From positions 43,058,991 to 43,122,990 of the forward strand of contig OY365811.1 of NCBI GenBank assembly GCA_959347315.1: a DNA stretch of 64,000 bases, read 5' to 3'. The notes beneath the pieces are model-generated. The model saw only the letters and a program-made list of their open reading frames with translations. It had not been told where the DNA came from and did no database searches. Positions 53,991 through 64,000 of the stretch are shown in pieces. The position numbers were made by a program, and so were the translations under genes. Source of the stretch: Bimastos eiseni. Taxonomy: Eukaryota > Annelida > Clitellata > Crassiclitellata > Lumbricidae. The number at the start of each line of letters is the position of its first letter. The stretch's first letter is position 1.

Positions 53991-54300
53991 ACCTTGAGCA
54001 GGAAGTTCTTCGCTGACAATTGCTTTGCTCTATCGATTGATAGGTTGTCAATAAAAATATCGACACTTACTAGATGCAAAATAAACCCCAAGAAGCACTG
54101 AAAAATTGTTCCTTTGATGTATTAAATTCTTGTCAGTAGACTTTGCTAAAGCCAAGAACCCATATAAAACAGGACTTGAAACTTCCTTTGTAACGTCGTT
54201 TCACTACTTTTGGGCGATAATTGGGAGCAAGGCATTATCGCATCTTTGTGACATAACAAGCTGATTCATTAACTTTTAGTTGATTCATTAACTCTTTCTC

Positions 54301-54353
54301 CTAACAACAGCTGGGATTCTTTTTCAGCTGCTTCTCCAAGATTCACGTGACGT
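54301..54353. repeat. 53-bp direct repeat, left copy
   Basis: CTAACAACAGCTGGGATTCT, TTTTCAGCTGCTTCTCCAAG, ATTCACGTGACGT. The right copy is 404 bp downstream with one difference. Confidence 0.95.
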
Positions 54354-54704
54354 AAAGAAGTTAAACTGACAATTAACTATGTCAGCATAATAAAAAAAAT
54401 GCCGTTGGAGGTTTACAATATTATACAATATGATGAAATAGAATAAAAAAGTTTAAATGGGGCGACATCCATTTAGAACAGTAAACGTGTATACAGATAT
54501 TAGACAAGTAACCATTCCTGTAATTCATAGAGTCCTTGGGTAAGGCTTTGAATGCTACTCTTGTGTGCGGGTCATACATTAGCTCCGTCGACTGCCTGCT
54601 ATCTCGCCACTCTGCAATTCCTCTCATCCGAGCGGGAACTATGGTGACAACGCACGCCGAATTAGCCAACAGTTTATGAATTCCTTGTGGCAGGAGATTC
54701 TCCT

Positions 54705-54757
54705 CTAACAGCAGCTGGGATTCTTTTTCAGCTGCTTCTCCAAGATTCACGTGACGT
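54705..54757. repeat. 53-bp direct repeat, right copy
   Basis: It differs from 54301-54353 only at CAGCAG for CAACAG. The copies enclose a 110-residue minus frame that starts at GTG (54750) within the right copy, has mixed composition and no recognised domain, and is not called as a gene. Confidence 0.95.
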
Positions 54758-54759
54758 TA

Positions 54760-56840
54760 ATTAATGCAATCACCATCTTGTTCCCCGCAAAAAGCCCGAA
54801 TGAAACGTTTACGATCGTTTGACGCCAATTAACATTAATCAACTGACGACGTCCGACTCTTTGTTCTTATGTCGGAAATGCCTCCGCGCTGCTTGCGCAG
54901 TTAGGTAAATCGTGACGGTCTGGATGCAGTGTCCGAATTGCTAGGGAGTGGGGGTGGTCAGAGGTTGGAACCACCCCCAGGTGATTCTACAAGGGAGTTG
55001 ATATAATGCTGAGTTATTCATTATTCCCAGAAATCCTCATCTTCCGATCATCATGATACTGTTTTTGATAAATCATTTTGTCTGGCTGCGTAGTTGTACT
55101 GACAAAAATGATAATAAATGCAGGTATTAATAGGCCTACACTATGGAATAGGAAAAAGTGAATAGAATAGAAGTAGAATAGAACAGAATATAATAGAAAC
55201 AGTGGTTGCTTGTAGATTTTCAAAGGAGCTGCAAAGGAACAGAGTGCCCGTCTGTAAGACGGTGGTCCTTTGAAATTGTAGTTATTAGTGCATGTAGTAG
55301 CCTAAGCCATTAGCAGAGTGACAGTTGATATCGATCGATCCTCGAGACATCGTACTCTATACATGGGCATGTAAGGTTCCTTAGCCTTAACAAATTACGT
55401 AGTGTTCTTGAAGTCCTTTAAAGTTGAAATAATTGAAAGTATTAATATATTTTATTGTCTTTAAGTGGATTGCATCAATAAACAGGAAATCATTTATGCC
55501 TTACAAAGACTTATTCCATGCTTATTGTCGGTATTGTCGGAAAGCTATGAACAACAAAACCAACAGTATAACTAGTACCAGACTACTAGTAATGCTCGCT
55601 CCAATATCTAGTTAATTTGGAATGAAGGAATCTTATAATTATTCAGCTAAATCAATCTTTTTAATGAGGCTCGATCAACAGTTAAATATTAATTAAAATT
55701 CACACAAAGATAAGTTCAAATAATTTAAAACATGAAATCGGCGATCGAGCTATTTCGATTTGTCTATTGATCATAGAAAGACATTGCAACACACATGCAA
55801 GCCTACTCTTAATACTCCGTGCACGAATTTTACTTAAAAAGATAAAGCAAAGTTAATAAGCAACAAAAGACACAATAACTCCAAATGAAACATCGATGAC
55901 CACAGGAATCATCACGTCATCAAACACTCTCACGTCATCGTTTCAGTAAGTGACTTAGATAGGAGTTTTATTTGCCGAAATCGGACGGTAACACGCATGC
56001 TTTAGTGCCTCTTTTCTATTTATCAGAGCGAGGTAGCAGCCCTCCCTCCGTTTGGCTTAACCACCTTATAACCGGAGTCAGACCTACATGCAGCAGAGAC
56101 ATAATGGCAATTTGATGTTGGTGATGATAATAATATTCGTTTATTGTCACGTACATGTCTCAACATACCAGCGTCATTCGTGCATAATTAGTAATTACTT
56201 TAGGTGACCTTAGATCCTAGCATGATCTAGATCCCTTCAGGGCCCCCAATTGTTAAAAATATCAGAGGCATTTTGAACAAATTATCTTTCTACTGTTTGG
56301 TTACAATAAAGAGATATTGCTTGACTGATTGAGACGTCATGCCGCATCGTGACTTACAAAGTAAGCAGACTATAAAGAAATATATTGGAACGTTATTCAA
56401 TCAGTCTTTGTCGGACATTAAATGTTCTTGTCCAGAACTCTATAATATATATTATTGTTGTGTTGTCTATACTGGGCAGTTCATAACTATGGGCTCACGG
56501 TCTTAGTCCATACTGGAATATAATATTATATGCAGGTCTATGTAATGGGTGGTGGAAACTGAGGGCTCGGTGCATGTTTTTGGCTACATTCGATGTTCTG
56601 TAGGAGACGGTTCAAAGTAAACACGGCTCTCCAGTGTTCATTTTAGACAACAACTAATGCTTCCTAGTTGCTTTCGGTTTTTTAATACAGCTATTAATTA
56701 ATTAAAGTAGTAAACATCCTTTCATAATAATTATTGTAAGAATTATATTCAACTATATTTAATTCTGCAATGTGCTTCAACAGCATTAAAATGTCAATAA
56801 AAAATGCAATACAGCTAGGCTACTTGGAAATGTCTTTTTT
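54760..56840. other. Non-coding, no gene seen
   Basis: AGAATAGAA units at 55150-55200. AT-rich DNA elsewhere. No splice-supported frame. Confidence 0.5.
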
Positions 56841-56844
56841 GCGT

Positions 56845-56925
56845 TCGCGCTCTAATAGTGCCAGTCCCAAGCCTGGATGAAGGAGGAGGTCGACGCTAAT
56901 GATCCTTGTTATCATAAAATGTTGC
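56845..56925 (+). repeat. Dispersed SINE-like element, copy 7 (well kept)
   Basis: CTAATAGTGCCAGTCCCAAG, CCTGGATGAAGGAGGAGGTC, GACGCTAATGATCC, then TTATCATAAAATGTTG. It differs from copy 6 by few bases in the core. Confidence 0.82.
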
Positions 56926-57530
56926 TGACTGAAATAAATATTATTTCACGTAAAATACTATGTTTCAAATGTTGACTAAGGTTCAAATCGTAATCATTAC
57001 CTGTAGGCCCTAGGGTGGTGCTTCAGAATATGGAGTTGACCTAAATCCTACATTTGTTACTTCCCTGGGAGTCTTCAAGCACGACTCACACCTTTTCCAG
57101 GTCTCTATGGAGGCGTGTGGGGGAGGTGCTTGGTTCAACAGTGTGTGGTGTATTTTGCATTCATTCACGGTCGCCATTAATTTTGTTAACACCGACACAT
57201 CACGTGTCGAAGTCCTTCTTCCGACGAACGAATGATTGACGTTACGACTGCAAAGCACTCTGTCCAGGCAGTGACGTCGTTGGCTCGAAGCGGCCGGAGA
57301 CAATTGCACGAGATAGAATAAGAAGCAAGTTCAATTAAAATCTTAGACGTGTTTTCAGTTGGTTGAGTACAATTGATGATATTGGTATTGATAGGCGGGC
57401 TTGGAGTTTATCAACGAGTTTCCGGAATAGGCTAGACATTGTGTTTTGAGGTTGTTAACGACTGTGGCATTACATATATAATTGGAATTGATTAGTAAAG
57501 TGCGAATTAACCATACTTGTATCTTACATG
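56926..57530. other. Non-coding, unassigned frame
   Basis: A 99-residue minus frame (57010-57309) has ordinary composition but no domain that I recognise. It could be a repeat remnant. Confidence 0.4.
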
Positions 57531-57534
57531 TCTG

Positions 57535-57715
57535 GGTTGAAGAAGAAAGGGAAAAGGAAAAGGGAGGAGAAGGAAGAGGGATAAAGAAACAAGTGAATAA
57601 GATGAGAAATAAGAAGAAAGGGAAGAGGAGGAAGAAAAGAAGAAAATAGAAAGATAAAGGAGGAAGTGAAAGAAAACGAAAAGGTAGATGGAGGAGGAAG
57701 CAGAAGAAGACCCTT
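57535..57715. repeat. Purine tract (GAAG/GGAAA)n
   Basis: AAGAAGAAAGGGAAAAGGAA and AGGAGGAAG units; the Phe/Leu frame on the minus strand is a by-product. Confidence 0.85.
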
Positions 57716-58696
57716 AGCGACTTCATTTCTCAACCTCGGCCATTGAAAACCAGTCGCCTGTCTTCCATCTTCCCGTCTAACCCTCCCACCGACAGTGTAC
57801 GGTCACTGTACTCATTCCCAACTGGGGGGAGAGCAAATTGTCCTGGGGTTTGAACTTCTGAGCTCTTAGCGAACTGTGAAGCAGCTTAACCCTATCCTAA
57901 CACAACCCTCAACATCCAATCACCTGAAATGTTATTGGAGGTCAGTGTAACTTATCTGGTCTAGTGCAGTATGCATCTTGACAATGTTGTTCTCGTCTCA
58001 AGGGGTCCACACAGCAAGAAATCACGGCCACCTATTAGAAAGACTGGCTGCGTGAGATACTATAAAACAGCGGAAGGAAACGACGCTGCAATCAAATACG
58101 ACGTCTCATTATACATATTCACAAACGTATACCTATGCAAATATATATATTTATATAAATACATATGTACATATATACAGGCCTACTTATATATATGCAT
58201 TATAATCATACAAAATAATATAAATTCTTATTACTCATGTCCGTATATAAATGCACATAAGTACTTACTTATCCATAATGCGTTACACGTATAATATCAC
58301 AATACATTCGTTGTGTCGGAAGTTCCCTTGTCCACGCTTCCTTTATCCAGTTAACTATATGTACGTATGTGGAAAATTATCTGAAAAGAACTACATACAA
58401 TCACTATTTATTTACTATGGCTGTACTTTGTAACGACATCCAATTAACCGCTACATAAACTAAGAAAATGAATGACAAAGATGTTGCTATGATACCGAAG
58501 AACAAATGGAATCAACTCTAAGAACTTAGTGCAAGATGAGAGAGGTGAAATCCTTGAGGTCTGTACCAGCCTAAATAGCGTGCTCTTCAATTTCCCTCAG
58601 GAAGAGTGGCAGCCTATAGCGGCGCCGTGCATTTCTGGCTTTTTTCATTATGTGACAGATATAGCTGAGCGCAGAGATATACCCAGCGGAATAAAA
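57716..58696. other. Non-coding, no gene seen
   Basis: TATATA/TATAAATACA patches at 58140-58215. Nothing else is supported. Confidence 0.5.
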
Positions 58697-59091
58697 AAGA
58701 GATAATCTATTTCAACGGAATGAGAGAGATAATCTATTTCAAAGGAATAAGAGAGATAATCTATTTCAACGGAATAAGAGAGATAATCTATTTCAACGGA
58801 ATAAGAGAGATAATCTATTTCAACGGAATAAGAGAGATAATCTATTTCAACGGAATAAGAGAGATAATCTATTTCAACAGAATAAGAGAGATAATCTATT
58901 TCAACGGAATAAGAGAGATAATCTATTTCAACGGAATAAGAGAGATAATCTATTTCAACGGAATAAGAGAGATAATCTATTTCAACGGAATAAGAGAGAT
59001 AATCTATTTCAACGGAATAAGAGAGATAATCTATTTCAACGGAATAAGAGAGATAATCTATTTCAACGGAATAAGAGAGATAATCTATTTC
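58697..59091. repeat. 27-bp minisatellite, about 15 copies
   Basis: The unit is GAGAGATAATCTATTTCAAC plus GGAATAA, with single-base variants in copies 1, 2 and 7. The unit length is a multiple of three, so both strands stay open and spell a nonapeptide repeat (REIIYFNGI on plus). This is an expected artefact, not a protein. Confidence 0.97.
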
Positions 59092-60190
59092 AGCGACAGA
59101 CGTCAAAGAGACAATCGCGTCATCACATTTGCCAGGAATCCGCTGAGTCTCCGATATAATGATATAATCTATATATAGTTCAATAAATAGACATGTTATA
59201 TATATGCAGCCATTTGCATGGTATAATCTGCAAATTGAATTGTTTTTAGACATTTATATAGCACCTCCTTACTCTTACAGAATAAGCTGGTCAACCTCCG
59301 AGAGAATAAAAAGGTTTTCATGTAGCAGATAGATAACTATGGAGAGACCAAAGCTGATTGCTTCTTCGAGCATAAAAGAAGGAGGTAGGTCGTTCCAGTG
59401 TATGTGGGTAGGTGTGAGTGTGTGTTTGGGTGTCTGTGGGGGGTGCGATTTCACCCGACAGGCTGAGGCAATCGCCTGATTTTCATAAATGGTTTCAATC
59501 ATATATATCAGAAGCCGATTCCACTACAGAAATTCTCCAATAGAAAATTCTCCCAGCGGCTCCTTTCTCGGAACTCTCCATCTTCGCAATACACGTTTAA
59601 ATCTCATCACCCGAATAACCATCTGATCCTTGTTCAGTTTCATAGACGCTGCGGACTTTTCCGGAGAGATGCGGAAATATTTACGGATTCCTGGCTAAGC
59701 CGAGGGAGTAATTGTCTCCTCGCTGAAGCTAGATAATCTCTTACTTGGTTGGGCATCGTTGCGCACCTCCTCCTGTGGTCATATGCAGAGGTCGCGGATT
59801 AGTTATAAATAGTACAGGTTTACTTTATTTGACCATCGAATAACGCCTTGGATAGTGAGACAGATTAGAGAGCATGCCACATGAGTATTGGTTAGAGTAG
59901 AGTAGGCTAATGTTCTGTAGAGTATAATGAAGAATTGAGAATGGTAGAATAGAATGAAGATTTGTAGAGTAACAATAGAGTAGGCTATGTTAGATTTCAG
60001 GAGAACAGAATAGAATTAAGTTGATCCTACAAATAAATGGTATTTATATTAGTTATGCTTCAACTAAAAATCTGTTATTAAAACATTGACATTCTATTTC
60101 AAACAAATATTATTTCAGTCATTAGTCCACCGATTCTATCTAGAACCAGAACAAAATTGCAGTGCATCAAAAGAATTTTCATGCAGCCAG
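59092..60190. other. Non-coding, LINE-like 3' word
   Basis: GACATTTATATAGCACCTCC at 59249 resembles the LINE 3' word seen elsewhere. AGAGTAGAATAGA units occur at 59890-60015. No gene is seen. Confidence 0.5.
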
Positions 60191-60194
60191 AAGG

Positions 60195-60290
60195 GAGAGA
60201 GAGAGGAGAGAGAGAGACAGAGAGAAAGAGACAAAGACAGACAGAGACAGACAGAGACAGACAGAGACAGAGACAGAAGGGGCCTGCCCT
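60195..60290. repeat. (GA)n-(GACA)n microsatellite
   Basis: GAGAGAGAGGAGAGAGAGAG and GACAGACAGAGACAGACAG units. Confidence 0.93.
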
Positions 60291-60364
60291 GCGTCACAAT
60301 AATTATTGTCACACTAAATCGTTCGATAGGGGCGTCGCAATCGCAAGTGATCTGCGCGTGCTTC

Positions 60365-60401
60365 ATAGAGACATAGATAGAGAGAGTAGAGGGAGAGAGA
60401 A

Positions 60402-60474
<73 letters not shown>

Positions 60475-60520
60475 AAGAAAGAAACAAAGAAAAAAGAGAG
60501 AGAAAAAAGAGAGAGAGAGA

Positions 60521-60577
<57 letters not shown>

Positions 60578-60610
60578 AAGAAACAAAGAAACAAAGAAAA
60601 AAAGAGAGAG

Positions 60611-60665
<55 letters not shown>

Positions 60666-60745
60666 TGAGAGAAAAAGAGAGAGAGCAAGAAACAAAGAAA
60701 AAAAGAGAGAAAAAGAGAGAGAGAAAGAAAAAAAGAGAGAGAGAT
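60365..60745. repeat. Long (GA)n tract, 380 bp
   Basis: GAGAGAGAGAAAGAGAGAGA with AAGAAACAAAGAAAAAAGAG spacers that recur four times. It is the longest purine tract of its kind here. All frames across it are low complexity. Confidence 0.96.
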
Positions 60746-61380
60746 GGGTTTGTTTATTTGGCCAATGGGGGTCTCTGGTTCTTTCGTTTCATTTGAGATT
60801 ATTTGGCGGAAATTGAATCAAGAGAACGAGAGATGAAACGCAATGAGGACAAATGCTATTGTTACAATGCCCAGATGGATCTCGAAGGACGGAAGGGCAC
60901 ATGGAAGACAGAAGTAAGAAGGCATATATGTAGAAGATCATGGATGGATGATGAATGGATGATTGGATGGATGGATGGAAGGGCTGGTGGAAGAACGGAT
61001 GGAAGAACAGAAGGAAATATGGAAAGACAGAATGATGTAGACGAAACGAAGCCCTTAATATTGAATGTATATTGAATGTATTAGGTTAGATTGAAGTTCA
61101 TTGAATTGGTTGGAATTAGTTTAGATTGATAAGATGATGATACGTGTCGAGAAGCCATAAGTTCTCCAGCTGAACTTAACGCATTGGATTAGGTGATAAT
61201 TTCAGAAGAATTTATTGCATTAAATGCCGAGATAATCCATCAACTGGCAGATTTATTGCGAACCAATGGATTAACGAAAATTTAAAAATTTTAGTTAAAT
61301 GCAACAGTAATACTTCTTTCTGTTCATACATGTGAGAGATTCACGTCTGCCTCCATGGTGATCTGTTGTTCCATCTTTCC
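60746..61380. other. Non-coding, GGATGGAT units
   Basis: GATGGATGGATG and GGAAGAACGG units at 60940-61030. No gene is seen. Confidence 0.5.
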
Positions 61381-61383
61381 ATC

Positions 61384-61500
61384 TGCCTACCTGCCTCTCT
61401 ATCTGTCTCTCTATCTGTCTCTCTATCTGTCTCTCTATCTGTCTCTCTATCTGTCTCTCTATCTGTCTCTCTATCTGTCTCTCTATCTGTCTCTCTTTCT
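61384..61500. repeat. 12-bp minisatellite (TCTATCTGTCTC)
   Basis: About nine perfect copies. Confidence 0.95.
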
Positions 61501-61744
61501 TTGTCTGTCTTTCGCTCGTTGCATATTTCCTCATGTTTCTCTTGGAATATCTATCTATGTATCTGCCTATCTCTCTGTCATTCTGTCCGTCTGTCTGTGA
61601 GACTATCTGTCGTTATTTGCATTTCTTCTCACCTTTCTTATCTTCGCATTTGTTCCTATATGTTTGTGTCGTCTGTTTGTCTAGCTGCCTTCTTTCCTGT
61701 AGATTGGGATGTGCTAATAATCACTATATAGGTTGTTGCACTTT

Positions 61745-61835
61745 AACCACACTGTGCGATAAAATAGATCATTAGCGTCGTCCTCCTCATTTATCCAGGC
61801 TTGGGACTGGCACTGGCCGAGTACTATGCCAGCGG
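61745..61835 (-). repeat. Dispersed SINE-like element, copy 8 (well kept)
   Basis: The minus strand reads GCATAGTACTCGGCCAGTGC, CAGTCCCAAGCCTGGATAAA, TGAGGAGGACGACGCTAATG, then TTATCGCACAGTGTGG. Confidence 0.82.
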
Positions 61836-61984
61836 CGTAGTTAAAACTAATTACTTACTAGGCCTATAAGTCCCACATTTATAGCAAGTCGCTTGTCACT
61901 ATTTTAAAGGTAGTTAAAGCTAGCATTATAACCCATCAATTGTCTAATAACCCATTATATATATATATATACATATATATATAT

Positions 61985-62123
61985 CGAGGATTTTACAAAT
62001 TGCCTAAAAACCAGGCATTTTACAATATATAACCATAATGTTTATTGTTCCCAAAAAACAATGATATATATATATATATATATTATAAAATGCCTGGTTT
62101 TTAGTCAATTTGTAAAATCCCCG
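61985..62123. repeat. Foldback element with 38-bp arms
   Basis: The left arm (61985-62022, CGAGGATTTTACAAATTGCC, then TAAAAACCAGGCATTTTA) is mirrored by 62086-62123 with two mismatches. The spacer is AT-rich with TA repeats, and TA repeats also flank the left side. A third, shorter copy of the arm (TTACAAATTGCCTAGAAATT) lies at 62184-62203. Confidence 0.9.
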
Positions 62124-62219
62124 ATTTGGGGTTAGGTATAATATGGTTAGGATTTGGGTTAGTGTCAGTGTAGGGATAAGGCCTTACAAATTGCCTAGAA
62201 ATTTTACAAAATCCTCTTT

Positions 62220-62890
62220 TCACACATTGCAAGTGAAATATACAGCCGTGCTGACGTCCTAATAGTTGCTCAAGCAATCGTCTTGACCCCTCGGCGTGAC
62301 CTCCCCGAAGCTTGGCCTGGCATCGGAACAAAAAGAACAGTTCAGTAATCTTGTGCTTGTTTTTGCGTAGCGCCGGTGAATGAGCTTACCTCCGTTGCGC
62401 GGCTTTAGCGATGGACTGCGAAACATCGATGATTTTCATTATTTTACAGTTACCAACCGTCTTTCAATAATACGTCTCTAATGAAATCAAATTTCTTGTC
62501 GACAGCTTTGTCAAATCCGTCGCCGTCGTCATGCAGAGAAAACTAAGTCCCGTTGAGTTGGGTGGTCTTACCACTTGGATGATCAAACTAATCCGCTTTG
62601 CAGGATGACCGAAATCTGCCGGGTCAGCGGTCGCACTCAGCCGCTTGGCTTAGTGGTTGTTTGTGCAAGCGTAGAATTATTTTTCCCTGCCCGATAAATC
62701 TGATGTAATCTAATCCCAGGGTTTCTAAAGCGTCGGGTGACACAAATTCAGGTTCCATGTTCGCTGACGACGAAATTTTTCTCGCCTGAATTGGAGTAGT
62801 AAAGTTTTTGAGCTTCCGACGCTCTACGAAATTACTTTTGAGATGGCGAAAATTTGAGAGATGAAATTGTTATAAATCAATGGAATATTG
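62220..62890. other. Non-coding, no gene seen
   Basis: TTGGCTTAGTGGTTG at 62645 looks like a tRNA A box, but no B box follows at the right spacing. Confidence 0.45.
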
Positions 62891-63305
62891 TATGAATGAA
62901 TGAAAAATAAGTTAATTAATTAATTAATGTCTGAATTTCTATTTGTCTGTAGTTTATCTTTTTGTCTGTCTTTCTGAATGAACGAATGAATGAATGATTA
63001 GTAATTACTTAATTAATTAATTAATTAATTGATGCGTGTATGACGGCATTACTGAAAATTAATCATTAAATCAATCAACTTTCATTTCGATGATTAATCT
63101 GATCAACATCAATTCCTTCATTCATTCAATGATTCATTGATACATTTAATCATTCATTCATCAATTCTTTCATTCATTCACTCATTCTTTCTTTCATTGA
63201 TGCATTGATTGATTGATTGATTGATTGATTCATTCATTCATTCATGTGTTGATTCATTAATTCATTAATTCATTCATTCGCTCATTCATTCATTCAATCA
63301 ATCCT
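62891..63305. repeat. (AATG/ATTA/ATTG)n degenerate tetranucleotide repeat
   Basis: ATTAATTAATTAAT, GAATGAATGAATG, TTGATTGATTGATTGAT and TTCATTCATTCA blocks on both strands. The mix of AATG on both strands suggests several LINE-tail-like growths. Confidence 0.85.
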
Positions 63306-64000
63306 TTCTCCGTGATCCTTACAGTAACTGAAGCGTACGCTCCTCGCATCGAACCCTAACCATCAACGCGATAATTGCCCTTCCACAAACCACTCTTCCA
63401 TCGTCCTTCCTCATCACTCGGCCACCTATCGACCAGACTCGTCAACCGTTCGATTCTATTGCTGTTGCGTTTCCGGTCACGTGCCAATTTAGGAAGAAGC
63501 TTCGACCGGTTTCAGGCGGATCCTGGGGTCAATCGGGGGGTCAGAGAGACGTCAAGCCCCACCGATGATGAATTGTGGCGCCTCTAGCGGCCGCAGGACG
63601 AGCGACGACGACGACGAAAAATACACCGATAAATTACCACTAGGTGGAGGGAGAATGGAGGAGTGGAGTAACTGGCTGAGTGGAGAGTTAGGGGGCCGTA
63701 AGGGAGAGCGTAGGGGCTTCCATTACATGTTTCATTTCTTCAAATTGCGTTCTCCCTCCTGCAGTGTAAATCCACGGGGGTGGCTCTCTGAATGAGCACC
63801 CCGACTACCATTCTGATTGAGGGCGCGACATTCGTTTGGCCCAAGCCTGGTTGGGACAGGGTTGGCGACTAGCAAAAACATCGTAAAAATTGTGGATATC
63901 ATAAAATTGATAAATAAATCTGTAGAAATAACAAGAATCCACCGAGGATTAATAGAAAATTGTCGCTTATAGAAAAACGATTTTGACGAGACACAAAGAA
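63306..64000. other. GC-richer unique DNA, no gene assigned
   Basis: Short frames at 63375-63587 and 63565-63795 overlap and show no domain. A (CGA)n run lies at 63600-63617. It may belong to a gene beyond the right edge, but nothing supports this. Confidence 0.4.

Noticed and set aside
54421..54750. 110-residue minus frame beginning at GTG
   Set aside because: No ATG start, no known domain, and its beginning lies in a direct repeat. Kept only as an observation.
58648..59253. 201-residue minus and 152-residue plus frames with nine-residue repeats
   Set aside because: A 27-bp tandem array keeps both strands open; no signal peptide, start context or conservation supports a protein.
60136..60816. 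Ser/Leu and Arg/Glu frames up to 219 residues
   Set aside because: Translations of a (GA)n tract.
62640..62720. tRNA gene starting GCCGCTTGGCTTAGTGG
   Set aside because: An A-box-like start is present, but no GGTTCGAAT-type B box follows at tRNA spacing.

Overview
The window reads as nuclear DNA of an invertebrate animal. It holds spliced exons with GT/AG borders, a D2-like dopamine receptor, several LINE and hAT transposon remnants, SINE-like repeats and many microsatellites. There is no operon-like gene packing. The repeats and receptor fit a marine bilaterian (mollusc, other lophotrochozoan, echinoderm or hemichordate), but I cannot choose between these from sequence alone.

One host gene is clear. 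Three exons on the plus strand (6495-6607, 11474-12327, 14085-14320) join in frame to 400 residues of a class A GPCR of the dopamine D2-like group, from just before TM3 to the natural stop. The exon or exons for the N-terminus, TM1 and TM2 were not found and probably lie before base 1. The two introns are rich in tandem repeats. The second is bracketed by inverted LINE 3' ends, one starting 10 bp after the donor and one ending about 40 bp before the acceptor.

Layout. 1-6494: upstream DNA or intron with simple repeats and a foldback repeat. 6495-14320: receptor exons, with a 30-bp satellite in intron 2. 14321-14640: a 17-bp degenerate minisatellite directly after the receptor stop. 15-33 kb: AT-rich DNA with foldback elements, a non-autonomous hAT, SINEs and short dispersed repeats. 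It also holds a second, truncated copy of receptor exon 4 joined to the same LINE fragment (27108-27815). A nearly intact hAT transposon (28526-31069) sits inside an older LINE, and its 8-bp target duplication can be read directly. 33-64 kb: mostly microsatellites, purine/pyrimidine tracts and minisatellites, with degenerate LINE ends at 37.4, 38.2 and 47.4 kb, a decayed transposon-like ORF at 42.3-42.7 kb and more copies of the same SINE.

Most long reading frames outside the receptor, hAT and LINE pieces come from simple repeats and are not genes. The most interesting points are the LINE-linked truncated exon duplication whose 199-bp exon side is identical while its LINE side has diverged, the inverted LINE arms of intron 3, the nested hAT with a single internal stop, and the higher-order structure of the 30-bp satellite.
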